Positions 16,868 through 25,712 of a stretch of DNA of 64,000 bases are shown here, one piece after another (position 1 is the stretch's first letter; each line of letters begins with the position of its first letter). The notes below the pieces were generated by a model. It had not been told where the DNA came from. It did no database searches and saw only the letters and a program-made list of their open reading frames with translations. Source of the stretch: CAYRES01 sp964423425 (lineage in GTDB: Bacteria; Actinomycetota; Thermoleophilia; RBG-16-64-13); assembly GCA_964423425.1 (NCBI GenBank), contig CAYRES010000006.1:62001-126000 (forward strand), read 5' to 3'. The translations under genes and the position numbers were made by a program.

Positions 16868-18142
16868 ATGAGTGCGCCAAGCCAAGACCAAGCGCCTCCG
16901 GCCTTCACCGTTCTTCGCCCCACCCTCGAGGAGCTGCGCGATCGCAAAGCCCGCACCCGCCAGCCGGTGCGCGACGACCGAGAGGTCCTCACCGTGAGCA
17001 TGGGTCCGCACCACCCCTCCATGCACGGCGTCTTCCGAGCGGTCGTCGACTTCGACGGCGAGGTGGTCGTCGCGGTCAGGCCTGAGGTCGGCAATCTGCA
17101 CCGCGGGGTGGAGAAGCTCGCTGAGAGCCTCACCTACCACCAGATCATCCCCCTCACCGACCGGCTGCACTACGTGGCCAGCTTTGCGCAGAACCACGGC
17201 TTCTGTGAGGCTGTTGAGAAGCTCATTGGCTTGGAGGTGCCGGCGAGGGCCCGCTTCATTCGCACCATCGCTCACGAGATGACCCGCATCTCCAACCATC
17301 TGCTGTGGCTAGGCATTCACATCATGGACTTCGGGGCCATCACCTTCCAGCAGATCTGCTTCCGTGAGCGCGAGTACATGATGGACATGTTCGAGATGCT
17401 CTGCGGAGCCCGCCTCACTCACTCCTTCTGCCGTATCGGCGGAGTGGCCAAGGACCTCCCTGACGGGTTTGCGGAGCGCATGCGAGGTGCCTTGGACTTC
17501 CTGCCCACGCGCATCTCGGAGTACGAACGGCTCATCGATCAGAACCGGATCTTCCTGAAGAGGGCCAAAGACATCGGCATCTTCACTTCCGAGGACTGCG
17601 CCGCCTGGCGGGTCACCGGCCCGGCGCTGCGGGCGGCCGGGGTGGAGCGCGACCTGCGCCGAAACGAGCCCTACGCCGCCTACCCCGAGATCGAGTTTGA
17701 GGTGGCGGTCGAGTATGAAGCCGACGTCTACGCCCGATACCGCGTGCGCATGCGCGAGATGCAGGAATCCATCAAGATCATCAGGCAGTGCCTCGACAAC
17801 ATGCCCGACGGACCCATACTCGCGAAGGATGCCGCTCACGTCATGCCGCGGAAGAAGGACGTCATGCGGAGCGCAGCGGCTATGGTCCAAGACTTCATGC
17901 AGGTGTTCGTGGGCCCGCAGGTTCCCGCCGGTGAAGTGTATCGCTCCGTCGAAACACCACACGGCGAACTCGGCTTCCATGTGGTGTCGGACGGAAGCCC
18001 CAAGCCTCAGCGCCTGCACATCGCCACCCCCTGCTTCTTCCATTGCCAAGCCACCACTCCCATGTGGGAGGGCGAGATGCTCGCAGACGTAGTGGGGATC
18101 TTCGGTAGCGTCGACGTGTGCCTGGGGAGCTGCGACCGATGA
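16868..18142 (+). CDS. nuoD: Complex I subunit NuoD
   Basis: A 424-residue subunit derived from the large subunit of NiFe hydrogenases, forming the quinone site with NuoB. MGPHHPSMHG near residues 44-53 carries the His that contacts the quinone head group. RFIRTIAHEMTRISNHLLWLG and the C-terminal CFFHCQATTPMWEGEMLADVVGIFGSVD region fit. The extreme C-terminus reads CLGSCDR, whereas most members end in a GEVDR-type motif. Its TGA overlaps the nuoH ATG. Confidence 0.93.
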   Translation: MSAPSQDQAPPAFTVLRPTLEELRDRKARTRQPVRDDREVLTVSMGPHHPSMHGVFRAVVDFDGEVVVAVRPEVGNLHRGVEKLAESLTYHQIIPLTDRLHYVASFAQNHGFCEAVEKLIGLEVPARARFIRTIAHEMTRISNHLLWLGIHIMDFGAITFQQICFREREYMMDMFEMLCGARLTHSFCRIGGVAKDLPDGFAERMRGALDFLPTRISEYERLIDQNRIFLKRAKDIGIFTSEDCAAWRVTGPALRAAGVERDLRRNEPYAAYPEIEFEVAVEYEADVYARYRVRMREMQESIKIIRQCLDNMPDGPILAKDAAHVMPRKKDVMRSAAAMVQDFMQVFVGPQVPAGEVYRSVETPHGELGFHVVSDGSPKPQRLHIATPCFFHCQATTPMWEGEMLADVVGIFGSVDVCLGSCDR

Positions 18143-19140
18143 CACAACTCATATTCCTTGTAATCAAGGGCTGCATCGTCTTCTTCTTCTGCGTAGGCCT
18201 TGCCGCCATGCTCATCTGGGGAGAACGCAAGTTCGCCGGCTTCATGCAGAGCCGGCTCGGGCCCACCTACGCGGGGCCGGGCGGGGTGCTACAGACCTTC
18301 GGCGACTTGGCCAAACTCCTTCGCAAAGAAGACCTCACCCCCGACTGGGTCGACAAGCCCGTCTACAAGATCGCCCCGTACCTGTTATGGGTGCCGGCCG
18401 CCCTTTCCATGTCGGTCATCCCCTTCGGGCCGCTCGATGCAAAGATCTTCGCCTGGAGAACCGACCTGGTCATTGCCAACTTCGATGCCGGAGTGGTGCT
18501 GTTCCTGGCCATGGGCTCCCTCGCCATCTATGGCATCGTCTTCGCCGGCTGGGCCTCCAACAGCCGCTGGTCGCTCATGGGAGCCATCCGCTCCGGCGCC
18601 CAGATGATCTCGTATGAGCTTCCCATGGGCTTCGCCCTCGTGGGCGTCATGATTCTCGCCGGCTCCATGAACCTGGTCGAGATCGTCGACACGCAGAGCG
18701 GCAACTTCTGGAATTGGTACTGGCTGCCTCAGTTGGTGGGGTTCGTGATCTTCTTCATCGCCTCCATTGCTGAACTGAACCGCACCCCCTTCGACCTCCC
18801 CGAGGCCGAGCAGGAGTTGGTGGCGGGTTTCATGACCGAGTACTCAGGCATGCGCTGGGGCATCTTCATGTTCGCCGAGTACGTCAACATGATCGTGATG
18901 TCGGCCATCATGGCCACCTTCTTCCTCGGAGGCTGGAAGGCACCCTTCGAAGCCTGGAACGTCGTGCCGGGCTTCGTGTGGCTCATCCTCAAGATCATGT
19001 TCTTCATCTTCCTCTATATGTGGATCCGCTGGACGATTCCGCGCTATCGCTACAACCAGCTCATGGATCTCGGCTGGAAGGTGCTCATGCCCTTGGCTTT
19101 CGTCAACCTGGTCGTCACGGCGCTCGTGGTGGTGATATAG
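18139..19140 (+). CDS. nuoH: Complex I subunit NuoH
   Basis: A 333-residue membrane subunit with about eight helices that links the quinone cavity to the proton channels. GPTYAGPGGVLQTFGDLAKLLRKED is the conserved first cytoplasmic loop, and AELNRTPFDLPEAEQELVAGFMTEYSGM is the signature glutamate-rich loop. The ATG shares bases with the nuoD stop (ATGA). Confidence 0.95.
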   Translation: MTQLIFLVIKGCIVFFFCVGLAAMLIWGERKFAGFMQSRLGPTYAGPGGVLQTFGDLAKLLRKEDLTPDWVDKPVYKIAPYLLWVPAALSMSVIPFGPLDAKIFAWRTDLVIANFDAGVVLFLAMGSLAIYGIVFAGWASNSRWSLMGAIRSGAQMISYELPMGFALVGVMILAGSMNLVEIVDTQSGNFWNWYWLPQLVGFVIFFIASIAELNRTPFDLPEAEQELVAGFMTEYSGMRWGIFMFAEYVNMIVMSAIMATFFLGGWKAPFEAWNVVPGFVWLILKIMFFIFLYMWIRWTIPRYRYNQLMDLGWKVLMPLAFVNLVVTALVVVI

Positions 19141-19141
19141 C

Positions 19142-19606
19142 ATGGGACTCAAAGACGCCATCAAGAAGGTAACCTTCTTCGAGATTCTTCAAGGCATGAC
19201 GGTCACGGGCAAGTACGCCGCGACCAAGAAGGTCACCATTCAGTATCCGAAGGAGAAGGGGCAGCCCTTTCCTCGCTTCCGGGGGCTGCATGCCCTGATC
19301 TCCAACCCGGAGACCGGCGAGCTGAACTGCGACGCCTGCCACCTCTGCGAAACGGTGTGCCCCTCCGGCTGCATCACCATCGACAGCTCGGAAGGCCCCG
19401 ACGGCACCAAGCAGCTCGATCGCTTCGATCTCGACCTCGCCCGTTGCATCTTCTGCGGCTACTGCGAGGAAGTGTGCCCCCGAGCGGCCATCGTTCTCAC
19501 ACCTGTATACGAACTGGCGACCTTCGACAAGAGCGACTTCTTCCTCACGAAGGAGAAGCTCGTCGCCAACCAGGTGAACGCCCACAAAGAACTCAAGAAA
19601 CGGTAA
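19142..19606 (+). CDS. nuoI: Complex I subunit NuoI
   Basis: A 154-residue ferredoxin-like subunit with two [4Fe-4S] motifs, CDACHLCETVCPSGC and CIFCGYCEEVCPRAA, which carry clusters N6a and N6b. In an enzyme without NuoEFG this is the outermost subunit with clusters and the likely docking point for reduced ferredoxin or another donor. One base after nuoH. Confidence 0.95.
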   Translation: MGLKDAIKKVTFFEILQGMTVTGKYAATKKVTIQYPKEKGQPFPRFRGLHALISNPETGELNCDACHLCETVCPSGCITIDSSEGPDGTKQLDRFDLDLARCIFCGYCEEVCPRAAIVLTPVYELATFDKSDFFLTKEKLVANQVNAHKELKKR

Positions 19607-19615
19607 GGGGGGCAC

Positions 19616-20203
19616 GTGGCTGAAAGGATCTTCTTTATCGTTTTCGCCGGGCTGGCCGTCCTCGGCGCTCTGGGCGTGGTGACGCGCAAGAACATCGTTC
19701 ATGCGCTCATCCTGCTCATCTTCACATTCGTCAATGTCGCGGCCATCTATCTGCTGAGCCAGGCATACTTCCTGGCCGTCGCGCAGATCCTCGTGTATGC
19801 CGGTGCCATCCTGATCCTCTTCACCTTCGTGGTGATGTTCCTGAACCTCAAGGAATACCATGAGGTCGAGCAGACCCACCCCATTCAGAAGTGGGTGGTC
19901 TTCATCCTGGCACCCCTCGCCGTGGCCCAGTTCATCGCCGTGGCTGTGACCGCAACCTGGGCGGCCTCCGGCGGCGAATTCACCCCCGAGGCGGTTGCGG
20001 CCGCGGGCGGTAATGTCAAAGTGCTCGGCCAGGTGATCTTCAACGACATGCTCCTACCCTTCGAGCTGGCTGCTCTGGTGCTCCTGGTGGGCATGGTAGG
20101 CGCGGTTATCCTGGCGCAGAAGGAAAAGGCCGCCTCCATCGCTCAACGCGAGTGGGGTCCCGACGAGATGCCCGCCCCCGACGTCATGGAGCAGGAGGTC
20201 TAG
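19616..20203 (+). CDS. nuoJ: Complex I subunit NuoJ
   Basis: A 195-residue membrane subunit with five predicted helices; VVTRKNIVHALILLIFTFVNVAAIYLL and LVYAGAILILFTFVVMFLNL match NuoJ, including the helix with the pi-bulge region. GTG start preceded by AAGGGGGGC. The C-terminal tail is hydrophilic. Confidence 0.93.
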   Translation: MAERIFFIVFAGLAVLGALGVVTRKNIVHALILLIFTFVNVAAIYLLSQAYFLAVAQILVYAGAILILFTFVVMFLNLKEYHEVEQTHPIQKWVVFILAPLAVAQFIAVAVTATWAASGGEFTPEAVAAAGGNVKVLGQVIFNDMLLPFELAALVLLVGMVGAVILAQKEKAASIAQREWGPDEMPAPDVMEQEV

Positions 20204-20205
20204 CG

Positions 20206-20511
20206 ATGCCAATACCTATCGAGTGGTATCTCATCCTCTCCGCTCTGCTCTTCATCATTGGGGCGGTGGGAATGCTTACCCGCAGGAATCTCTTCATCAT
20301 GTTCTTCTCCATCGAACTCATGATGAATGCGGTGAACGTGAACTTGGTCGGCTTCAGCCGCCTTCACGAGAACTTCACCGGCCAGGGCTTCGTGCTGTTC
20401 ACCATGGCGGTGGCCGCTGCAGAAGCAGCAGTCGGTTTGGCCATCGTCACCGCACTGTACCGCAACAGGCAAACTCTCATGGTTGACCTGTTCAACCGCA
20501 TGAAGGGCTAG
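20206..20511 (+). CDS. nuoK: Complex I subunit NuoK
   Basis: A 101-residue, three-helix subunit. The two functional glutamates sit in SIELMMNAVN and AAAEAAVGLA, as expected for the proton path. ATG at 20206 follows CAGGAGGT, and the two-base gap after nuoJ suggests coupling. Confidence 0.95.
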   Translation: MPIPIEWYLILSALLFIIGAVGMLTRRNLFIMFFSIELMMNAVNVNLVGFSRLHENFTGQGFVLFTMAVAAAEAAVGLAIVTALYRNRQTLMVDLFNRMKG

Positions 20512-20521
20512 GGGGCGCCGC

Positions 20522-22423
20522 ATGGAAAACTACATCTGGCTCATTCCCACCCTTCCCTTTGCAGCGTTCCTCATCACGCTGTTCTTGGGCAAATGGTTCA
20601 TCAAGGACGAAGCCCACTGGATCCCCATCTTCGCCTTCGGCGCTTCCTTTGTGCTCTCGGTCATCGGTCTCATTCAGATCGCCGGGCACGAAGAGGCGGT
20701 GATCGTCAAGCTGTGGCCTTGGTTCGACGTGGGCTCCTTCCAAGTACCCATCTCTCTCTATTTCGATCAGCTCTCGGCCGTCATGTGCTGTGTGGTCACC
20801 GGTGTGGGCACCCTGATCTTCATCTACTCCCGGGGCTACATGAAGGGCGATACGGGCTACTATCGCTTCTTCGCCTACCTCAGCCTCTTCGCCTTCAGCA
20901 TGCTCATGCTGGTCCTCGCCGACAACTACCTCCTTCTCTACTTCGGTTGGGAAGCGGTCGGCCTCTGCTCCTACTATCTGATCGGCTTCTACTACCACAA
21001 GCCGTCCGCGGCGGCGGCCGGTAAGAAGGCCTTCCTCACCAACCGGGTCGGCGACTTCGGCTTCGGCTTGGGCATCATGCTCATCTTCGTGACCATCGGC
21101 ACGCTGAGCTACACCGGCGTGTTCCATGCTGTCGAGGCCGGCGAGGCCGGCAAGACGGCGCTCCTGGCCATCTCGCTGCTCCTCTTCACCGGGGCCATGG
21201 GCAAGTCGGCACAGTTCCCGCTCCACGTGTGGCTGCCCGACGCCATGGAAGGCCCCACTCCGGTGTCGGCCCTCATCCACGCCGCCACCATGGTCACCGC
21301 CGGTGTGTACATGGTCGCCCGCAGCGCCGTCATCTTCGCCAGCGTGCCTGAGGCACTCATGGTGGTGGGCATCATCGGTACCTTCACGGCCATCTTCGCC
21401 GCGACCATAGGCATCGCCCAGAACGACATCAAACGCGTGCTGGCCTACTCCACCGTCTCCCAGCTGGGGTTCATGTTCATGGCCCTGGGTGTGGGCGCCT
21501 GGGTCGCCGCAATCTTCCATCTGGTCACGCACGCCTTCTTCAAGGCCCTTCTCTTCCTCGGCTCCGGCTCGGTGATCCATGCCCTCTCCGGTGAGCAGGA
21601 CATGCGCAAGATGGGTGCACTCAGGAAGAAGATACCGGTCACCTACTGGACCTTCCTCATGGGTGCTCTCGCCCTTTCGGGCATCTTCCCCTTTGCCGGC
21701 TTCTGGTCGAAGGACGAGATCCTGGGCATGAACTGGAAGGGTGGCGGCTACGTGATCTGGGCGATCGGCCTCATCACCGCCTTCATCACGGCCTTCTACA
21801 CCTTCCGTCTCGTGTTCATGACTTTCTTCGGCAAGTCCAAGATGGACCCCGAGGTGGAGAAGCACGTGCACGAGAGCCCCAAGTCGATGGTCATCCCTCT
21901 CAGCGTTCTTGCCGTCCTGTCCGTGGCTGCCGGTATCGTCATCGGCTTCCCGCCGGAAGAAGGCTTCATCCACAGGTACCTCGAGCCGGTGTTCGGCGCG
22001 GCCGACCACATCCTGGGTGCGCACCACGGGGCCTTCGGAGCACTTGATCTGGTGCTCATGATCGTCTCGGTGCTCGTGGCACTCAGTGGCATCGGGCTGG
22101 CCTACCTCTTCTATGTCAAGAAGCCGGAAGTGCTCCCCGCGCTGGCAGGCGCCAAAGCGGGTTGGCTCTACCGGGCTGTCTTGAACAAGTGGTATGTCGA
22201 CGAGTTCTACAACATGGCCATCATCAATCCCCTCATCCGGGGCTCCCAGGCCGTCTACCGCTACTTCGACAGTGCAATCATCGACGGTCTGGTCAACTTT
22301 GTCGGCAAGCTATGGGTGTTCTTCGGCAAGATGATTCGCCCCTTCCAGACCGGCCGCGTGCAGAACTACGCGTTGGTCATGTTCATCGGCCTGTTCATCC
22401 TGATAACGGTCATAGTCCTGTAG
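20522..22423 (+). CDS. nuoL: Complex I antiporter-like subunit NuoL
   Basis: A 633-residue antiporter-like subunit at the distal end of the membrane arm, with about 14 helices and a long C-terminal part that would form the lateral helix. Conserved residues include the Glu in LYFGWEAVGLCSYYLIGFY, the Lys in GKSAQFPLHVWLPDAMEGPTPVSALIHAATMV, and HAFFKALLFLGSGSVIHAL. Normal length. Confidence 0.95.
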   Translation: MENYIWLIPTLPFAAFLITLFLGKWFIKDEAHWIPIFAFGASFVLSVIGLIQIAGHEEAVIVKLWPWFDVGSFQVPISLYFDQLSAVMCCVVTGVGTLIFIYSRGYMKGDTGYYRFFAYLSLFAFSMLMLVLADNYLLLYFGWEAVGLCSYYLIGFYYHKPSAAAAGKKAFLTNRVGDFGFGLGIMLIFVTIGTLSYTGVFHAVEAGEAGKTALLAISLLLFTGAMGKSAQFPLHVWLPDAMEGPTPVSALIHAATMVTAGVYMVARSAVIFASVPEALMVVGIIGTFTAIFAATIGIAQNDIKRVLAYSTVSQLGFMFMALGVGAWVAAIFHLVTHAFFKALLFLGSGSVIHALSGEQDMRKMGALRKKIPVTYWTFLMGALALSGIFPFAGFWSKDEILGMNWKGGGYVIWAIGLITAFITAFYTFRLVFMTFFGKSKMDPEVEKHVHESPKSMVIPLSVLAVLSVAAGIVIGFPPEEGFIHRYLEPVFGAADHILGAHHGAFGALDLVLMIVSVLVALSGIGLAYLFYVKKPEVLPALAGAKAGWLYRAVLNKWYVDEFYNMAIINPLIRGSQAVYRYFDSAIIDGLVNFVGKLWVFFGKMIRPFQTGRVQNYALVMFIGLFILITVIVL

Positions 22424-22448
22424 GGCTCGGACTACGGAGGAGTGTTAC

Positions 22449-24014
22449 GTGGACTACGGTTTCGCTGAGCAGATAGGCTTCAGGGCACTAACCGTGCTCA
22501 CTTTCCTGCCGTCGGTCGGGGCCCTCGTCATGCTGCTGTTCATGAGGAAGCGGGAGAGCGCTTACAAAGCCACCGCCCTCGTGTTCAGCCTCATCACTCT
22601 CGGGCTGGCCCTCTTCATGTGGACCAGGTTCGACAACGGCACAGCAGCTTTCCAGTTCCAGGAGAACTACCTCTGGATTGAAAGCTGGGGTATCAACTAC
22701 CACGTGGGGGTGGACGGCATCTCAATGCTGCTCATCCTCCTCACCTCGTTCCTCTCCGTGATCGCCATACTGGGTTCTTGGAAGTACGTGAAGGACCGGC
22801 AGCTGGCGTTCTTCTGCAGCCTCCTTCTGCTGGAGACGGGAATGATCGGCGTCTTCGCCGCCATGGACCTCTTCCTCTTCTACCTGTTCTGGGAGGTCCA
22901 GCTCATCCCCATGTACTTCCTCATCGGCATCTGGGGCGGGGCCCGGCGCATCTATGCCGCCATCAAGTTCTTCCTGTACACCTTCGCCGGTTCCGTGCTC
23001 ATGCTGGTGGCCATCATCGGCATCGTGTGGTGGTACAGCACGAACGCCGGCATCACCACCTTCGATATTCAGGCGCTTACCCAGGCCGGTTTCCCCTCCA
23101 GCGTCGCCCTGTGGGCCTTCCTCGGGTTCTTCATCGCCTTCGCCATCAAAGTGCCCATGTTCCCGGTGCACACCTGGCTCCCCGACGCCCACGTGGAGGC
23201 GCCCACCGCCGGTTCGGTCATCCTGGCCGGTGTGCTGCTCAAGATGGGAGTGTACGGCATGATCCGCTTCTGCATCGGGTTCTTCCCGGAGATCGCCGTG
23301 CAGGCCGCTCCCGTGGTCATGATCCTCTCGGTCATCGCCATCATCTACGGGGCCTGCATGTCGCTCATCCAGCCCGATATGAAGAAGCTGGTGGCCTACT
23401 CGTCGGTGAGCCACATGGGCTTCATCACCGCCGGTCTCTTCGCCTTCAACCTTCAGGGCATAGAAGGCGCGGTCATCCAGATGGTGAACCACGGCATCCT
23501 CACCGGCGCCCTGTTCCAGATGGTGGGCTTCTTCTACGAGCGAACCCACACGCGTCTCATCAAGGACTACGGCGGCATGGCGCAGCCACTGCCGATAGCG
23601 GCCGCCTTCTTCAGCCTGTTCGTCTTGGGTAGCCTGGGACTACCCGGCTTGAACGGCTTCGTGGGCGAGTTCCTCATTCTGGTGGGTGTCTTCCAGTACC
23701 AGATCGTCTTCGCGGTGCTGGCTTCCCTTGGCGTCATCCTGGGCGCGGCCTACCTCCTGTGGATGTACCAACGCACCATGTTCCAGGAACTCAAGAACAA
23801 GAAGTGGCTCAAGCTCCAAGACCTCAACGGCCGCGAACTCGTGACACTCATCCCCCTGGCTGCCATGGTCCTCTGGATCGGCCTCTATCCCTCGCCGTTC
23901 TTGAACATGCTGCATGAACCGGCGGCGAAGATCGTCGCGCAGGTAGCTCCCTACATGGCAGACCAGGGTGGGTCGCTGTTCCACCTGGCAAGCACGCTCT
24001 TTGGAGGGTTCTAG
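22449..24014 (+). CDS. nuoM: Complex I antiporter-like subunit NuoM
   Basis: A 521-residue antiporter-like subunit. FYLFWEVQLIPMYFLIGIWGG carries the key Glu, and KVPMFPVHTWLPDAHVEAPTAGSVILAGVLLKMG carries the Lys of the proton path; VNHGILTGALFQMVGF follows. GTG start with GGAGGAGTG upstream. Confidence 0.95.
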   Translation: MDYGFAEQIGFRALTVLTFLPSVGALVMLLFMRKRESAYKATALVFSLITLGLALFMWTRFDNGTAAFQFQENYLWIESWGINYHVGVDGISMLLILLTSFLSVIAILGSWKYVKDRQLAFFCSLLLLETGMIGVFAAMDLFLFYLFWEVQLIPMYFLIGIWGGARRIYAAIKFFLYTFAGSVLMLVAIIGIVWWYSTNAGITTFDIQALTQAGFPSSVALWAFLGFFIAFAIKVPMFPVHTWLPDAHVEAPTAGSVILAGVLLKMGVYGMIRFCIGFFPEIAVQAAPVVMILSVIAIIYGACMSLIQPDMKKLVAYSSVSHMGFITAGLFAFNLQGIEGAVIQMVNHGILTGALFQMVGFFYERTHTRLIKDYGGMAQPLPIAAAFFSLFVLGSLGLPGLNGFVGEFLILVGVFQYQIVFAVLASLGVILGAAYLLWMYQRTMFQELKNKKWLKLQDLNGRELVTLIPLAAMVLWIGLYPSPFLNMLHEPAAKIVAQVAPYMADQGGSLFHLASTLFGGF

Positions 24015-25469
24015 ATGGAATGGCCTGATATCACACCCATTCTTCCCGAGATCATTCTTGCGGGTGCGGCACTCCTGGTGCTGCTCGTCGAGCCCTTCCT
24101 GAAGAGGGACAAGACCGCCGTCATAGCCATTGCGCTCACCGGCCTGCTCGCCTCCGGCGTAGTGGCCCTCGCGCTCTTCAGCGACAATCGCGTGGGCTTC
24201 GCCGGCATGATCGTGTTGAACGAGTACGCGGTCTTCTTCAAGGTGCTCTTCGCGCTGGCAGCCGCCATGGCCATCATGATGTCCCCGCGCTACCTCGAGG
24301 CCAGCGGGCGTCACTTGGGCGAGTACTACGCGCTCCTCCTCTTCGCGCTCATCGGCATGAATGTCATGGCCGCAGCCCGCGACTTCATCGCCTTCTACGT
24401 GGGCCTCGAGCTCATGGCCGTGAGCAGCTACCTCTTGGCCGGCTTCTTCCGCTACAACCTGCGTTCCAATGAGGCCGCGCTCAAGTACTTCTTCACCGGC
24501 GTCTTCGCCTCCACGTTCACCCTCTTCGGCATCTCGCTGGTGTACGGCCTCTCCGGCTCGACCAACTATCTGGCCGTCGGCCAGGCACTCATGGCCGGCG
24601 AGTCGACCACCGCCGTTGCCTTCGCGACTGCTCTCGTCATCGCCGGGCTCGGCTTCAAGGTGTCTGTCGTCCCCTTCCACATGTGGACCCCCGATGTCTA
24701 TCAAGGCGCACCCACCCCGGTGGCTGCCTTCTTCAGCGTCGGTCCCAAGGCGGCAGGCTTTGCCGGCATCGTGGCCATCTTCGCCACTGTGTTCGCGGTC
24801 TCCGCTCCCACCTGGAGCATGATCTTCATCGTGCTGGCCATTCTCACCATGTTCGTGGGCAACTCCATGGCCATCGTGCAAACGAATATGAAGCGCATGT
24901 TGGCCTTCTCATCCATCGCCCACGTGGGCTATCTGCTGGCCGCGCTGGCCGCCCTCGGCCGCGGCGCAGAGGCAGCGGCCGGTTCGGCCATACTCCTCTA
25001 TCTGGCCGCCTACACCTTCATGAATCTCGGCGCCTTTGCCATCCTCACCTATCTCAAGACCCAGCAACCCCAGGGCTTCGACTACTCTCTCAAGGCTTTC
25101 GCCGGCCTGGGCCGCCGCTCCCCCTGGGCCGCCGCGCTCTTCACCCTGTTCCTCTTCTCCCTCACCGGCATCCCCGGCACCGCCGGTTTCATCGGCAAGT
25201 TCTACCTCTTCTCCGCCGTGGTGCAGGCCGATCTCGTGTGGTTGGCCGTGGTGGGAGTCCTCTTCAGTGCCGTCTCCGCCTACTACTACCTGCGGCTGGT
25301 CGTCTACATGTACTTCCGTGAACCGGAGGTCGAATTCGCCTCCCCCAGACCCATCGAGGGCGTCCTGGCTGCTTCGTTGGCCCTCTCAGCCATCGGAGTG
25401 CTCTTCATTGGTATCCTGCCCTCTTGGCTCTGGGAGGTGGCTAAGACGGCCTTCGCCAATTTCTACTGA
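24015..25469 (+). CDS. nuoN: Complex I antiporter-like subunit NuoN
   Basis: A 484-residue antiporter-like subunit, last gene of the operon. FYVGLELMAVSSYLLAGFFRYN holds the conserved Glu; FKVSVVPFHMWTPDVYQGAPTPVAAFFSVGPKAAG is the NuoN-type Lys region. Its ATG follows the nuoM stop directly. The stop at 25467-25469 lies six bases before a long G/C hairpin. Confidence 0.95.
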   Translation: MEWPDITPILPEIILAGAALLVLLVEPFLKRDKTAVIAIALTGLLASGVVALALFSDNRVGFAGMIVLNEYAVFFKVLFALAAAMAIMMSPRYLEASGRHLGEYYALLLFALIGMNVMAAARDFIAFYVGLELMAVSSYLLAGFFRYNLRSNEAALKYFFTGVFASTFTLFGISLVYGLSGSTNYLAVGQALMAGESTTAVAFATALVIAGLGFKVSVVPFHMWTPDVYQGAPTPVAAFFSVGPKAAGFAGIVAIFATVFAVSAPTWSMIFIVLAILTMFVGNSMAIVQTNMKRMLAFSSIAHVGYLLAALAALGRGAEAAAGSAILLYLAAYTFMNLGAFAILTYLKTQQPQGFDYSLKAFAGLGRRSPWAAALFTLFLFSLTGIPGTAGFIGKFYLFSAVVQADLVWLAVVGVLFSAVSAYYYLRLVVYMYFREPEVEFASPRPIEGVLAASLALSAIGVLFIGILPSWLWEVAKTAFANFY

Positions 25470-25712
25470 TGACACTCGGGCGGGGGGGGGGGAGGGCGGC
25501 CGCGCAGCCGCCCCCCCCCCCGAGGGAAACAAAAAAATAGAGGGGGCGCCCCCCGCCTATTCCCATAATTATATCGGGCGGGCCCCCCCCCCCCGCGCCC
25601 CCCCCTCTCCTTTTCCCTCGCACCTCACCCGGTTCTCCCGGCCGGTAGGGTCTGCCAGAAGACGCTCACACGTACCCGACCACGACGCCATCGGCCTGGG
25701 TAATCCTTCCGA
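25470..25712. terminator. GC-run region between convergent nuoN and flxA
   Basis: The first part (25475-25524) is a giant hairpin: CTCGGG plus a G-run and GGGCGGC on the left, GCCGCC plus a C-run and CGAG on the right, loop CGCGCA. It probably stops transcription from both sides. The following 100 bases are runs of A, G and C of doubtful base quality, including another GGGGGCGCCCCC palindrome (25542-25553). No gene is visible. Exact run lengths should not be trusted. Confidence 0.55.

Noticed and set aside
20492..22027. 511-codon - strand frame opposite nuoL
   Set aside because: Antisense shadow, His/Glu/Gly-rich, no start signals or family motifs.
23640..24881. 413-codon - strand frame opposite nuoM/nuoN
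   Set aside because: Antisense shadow with the same biased composition.
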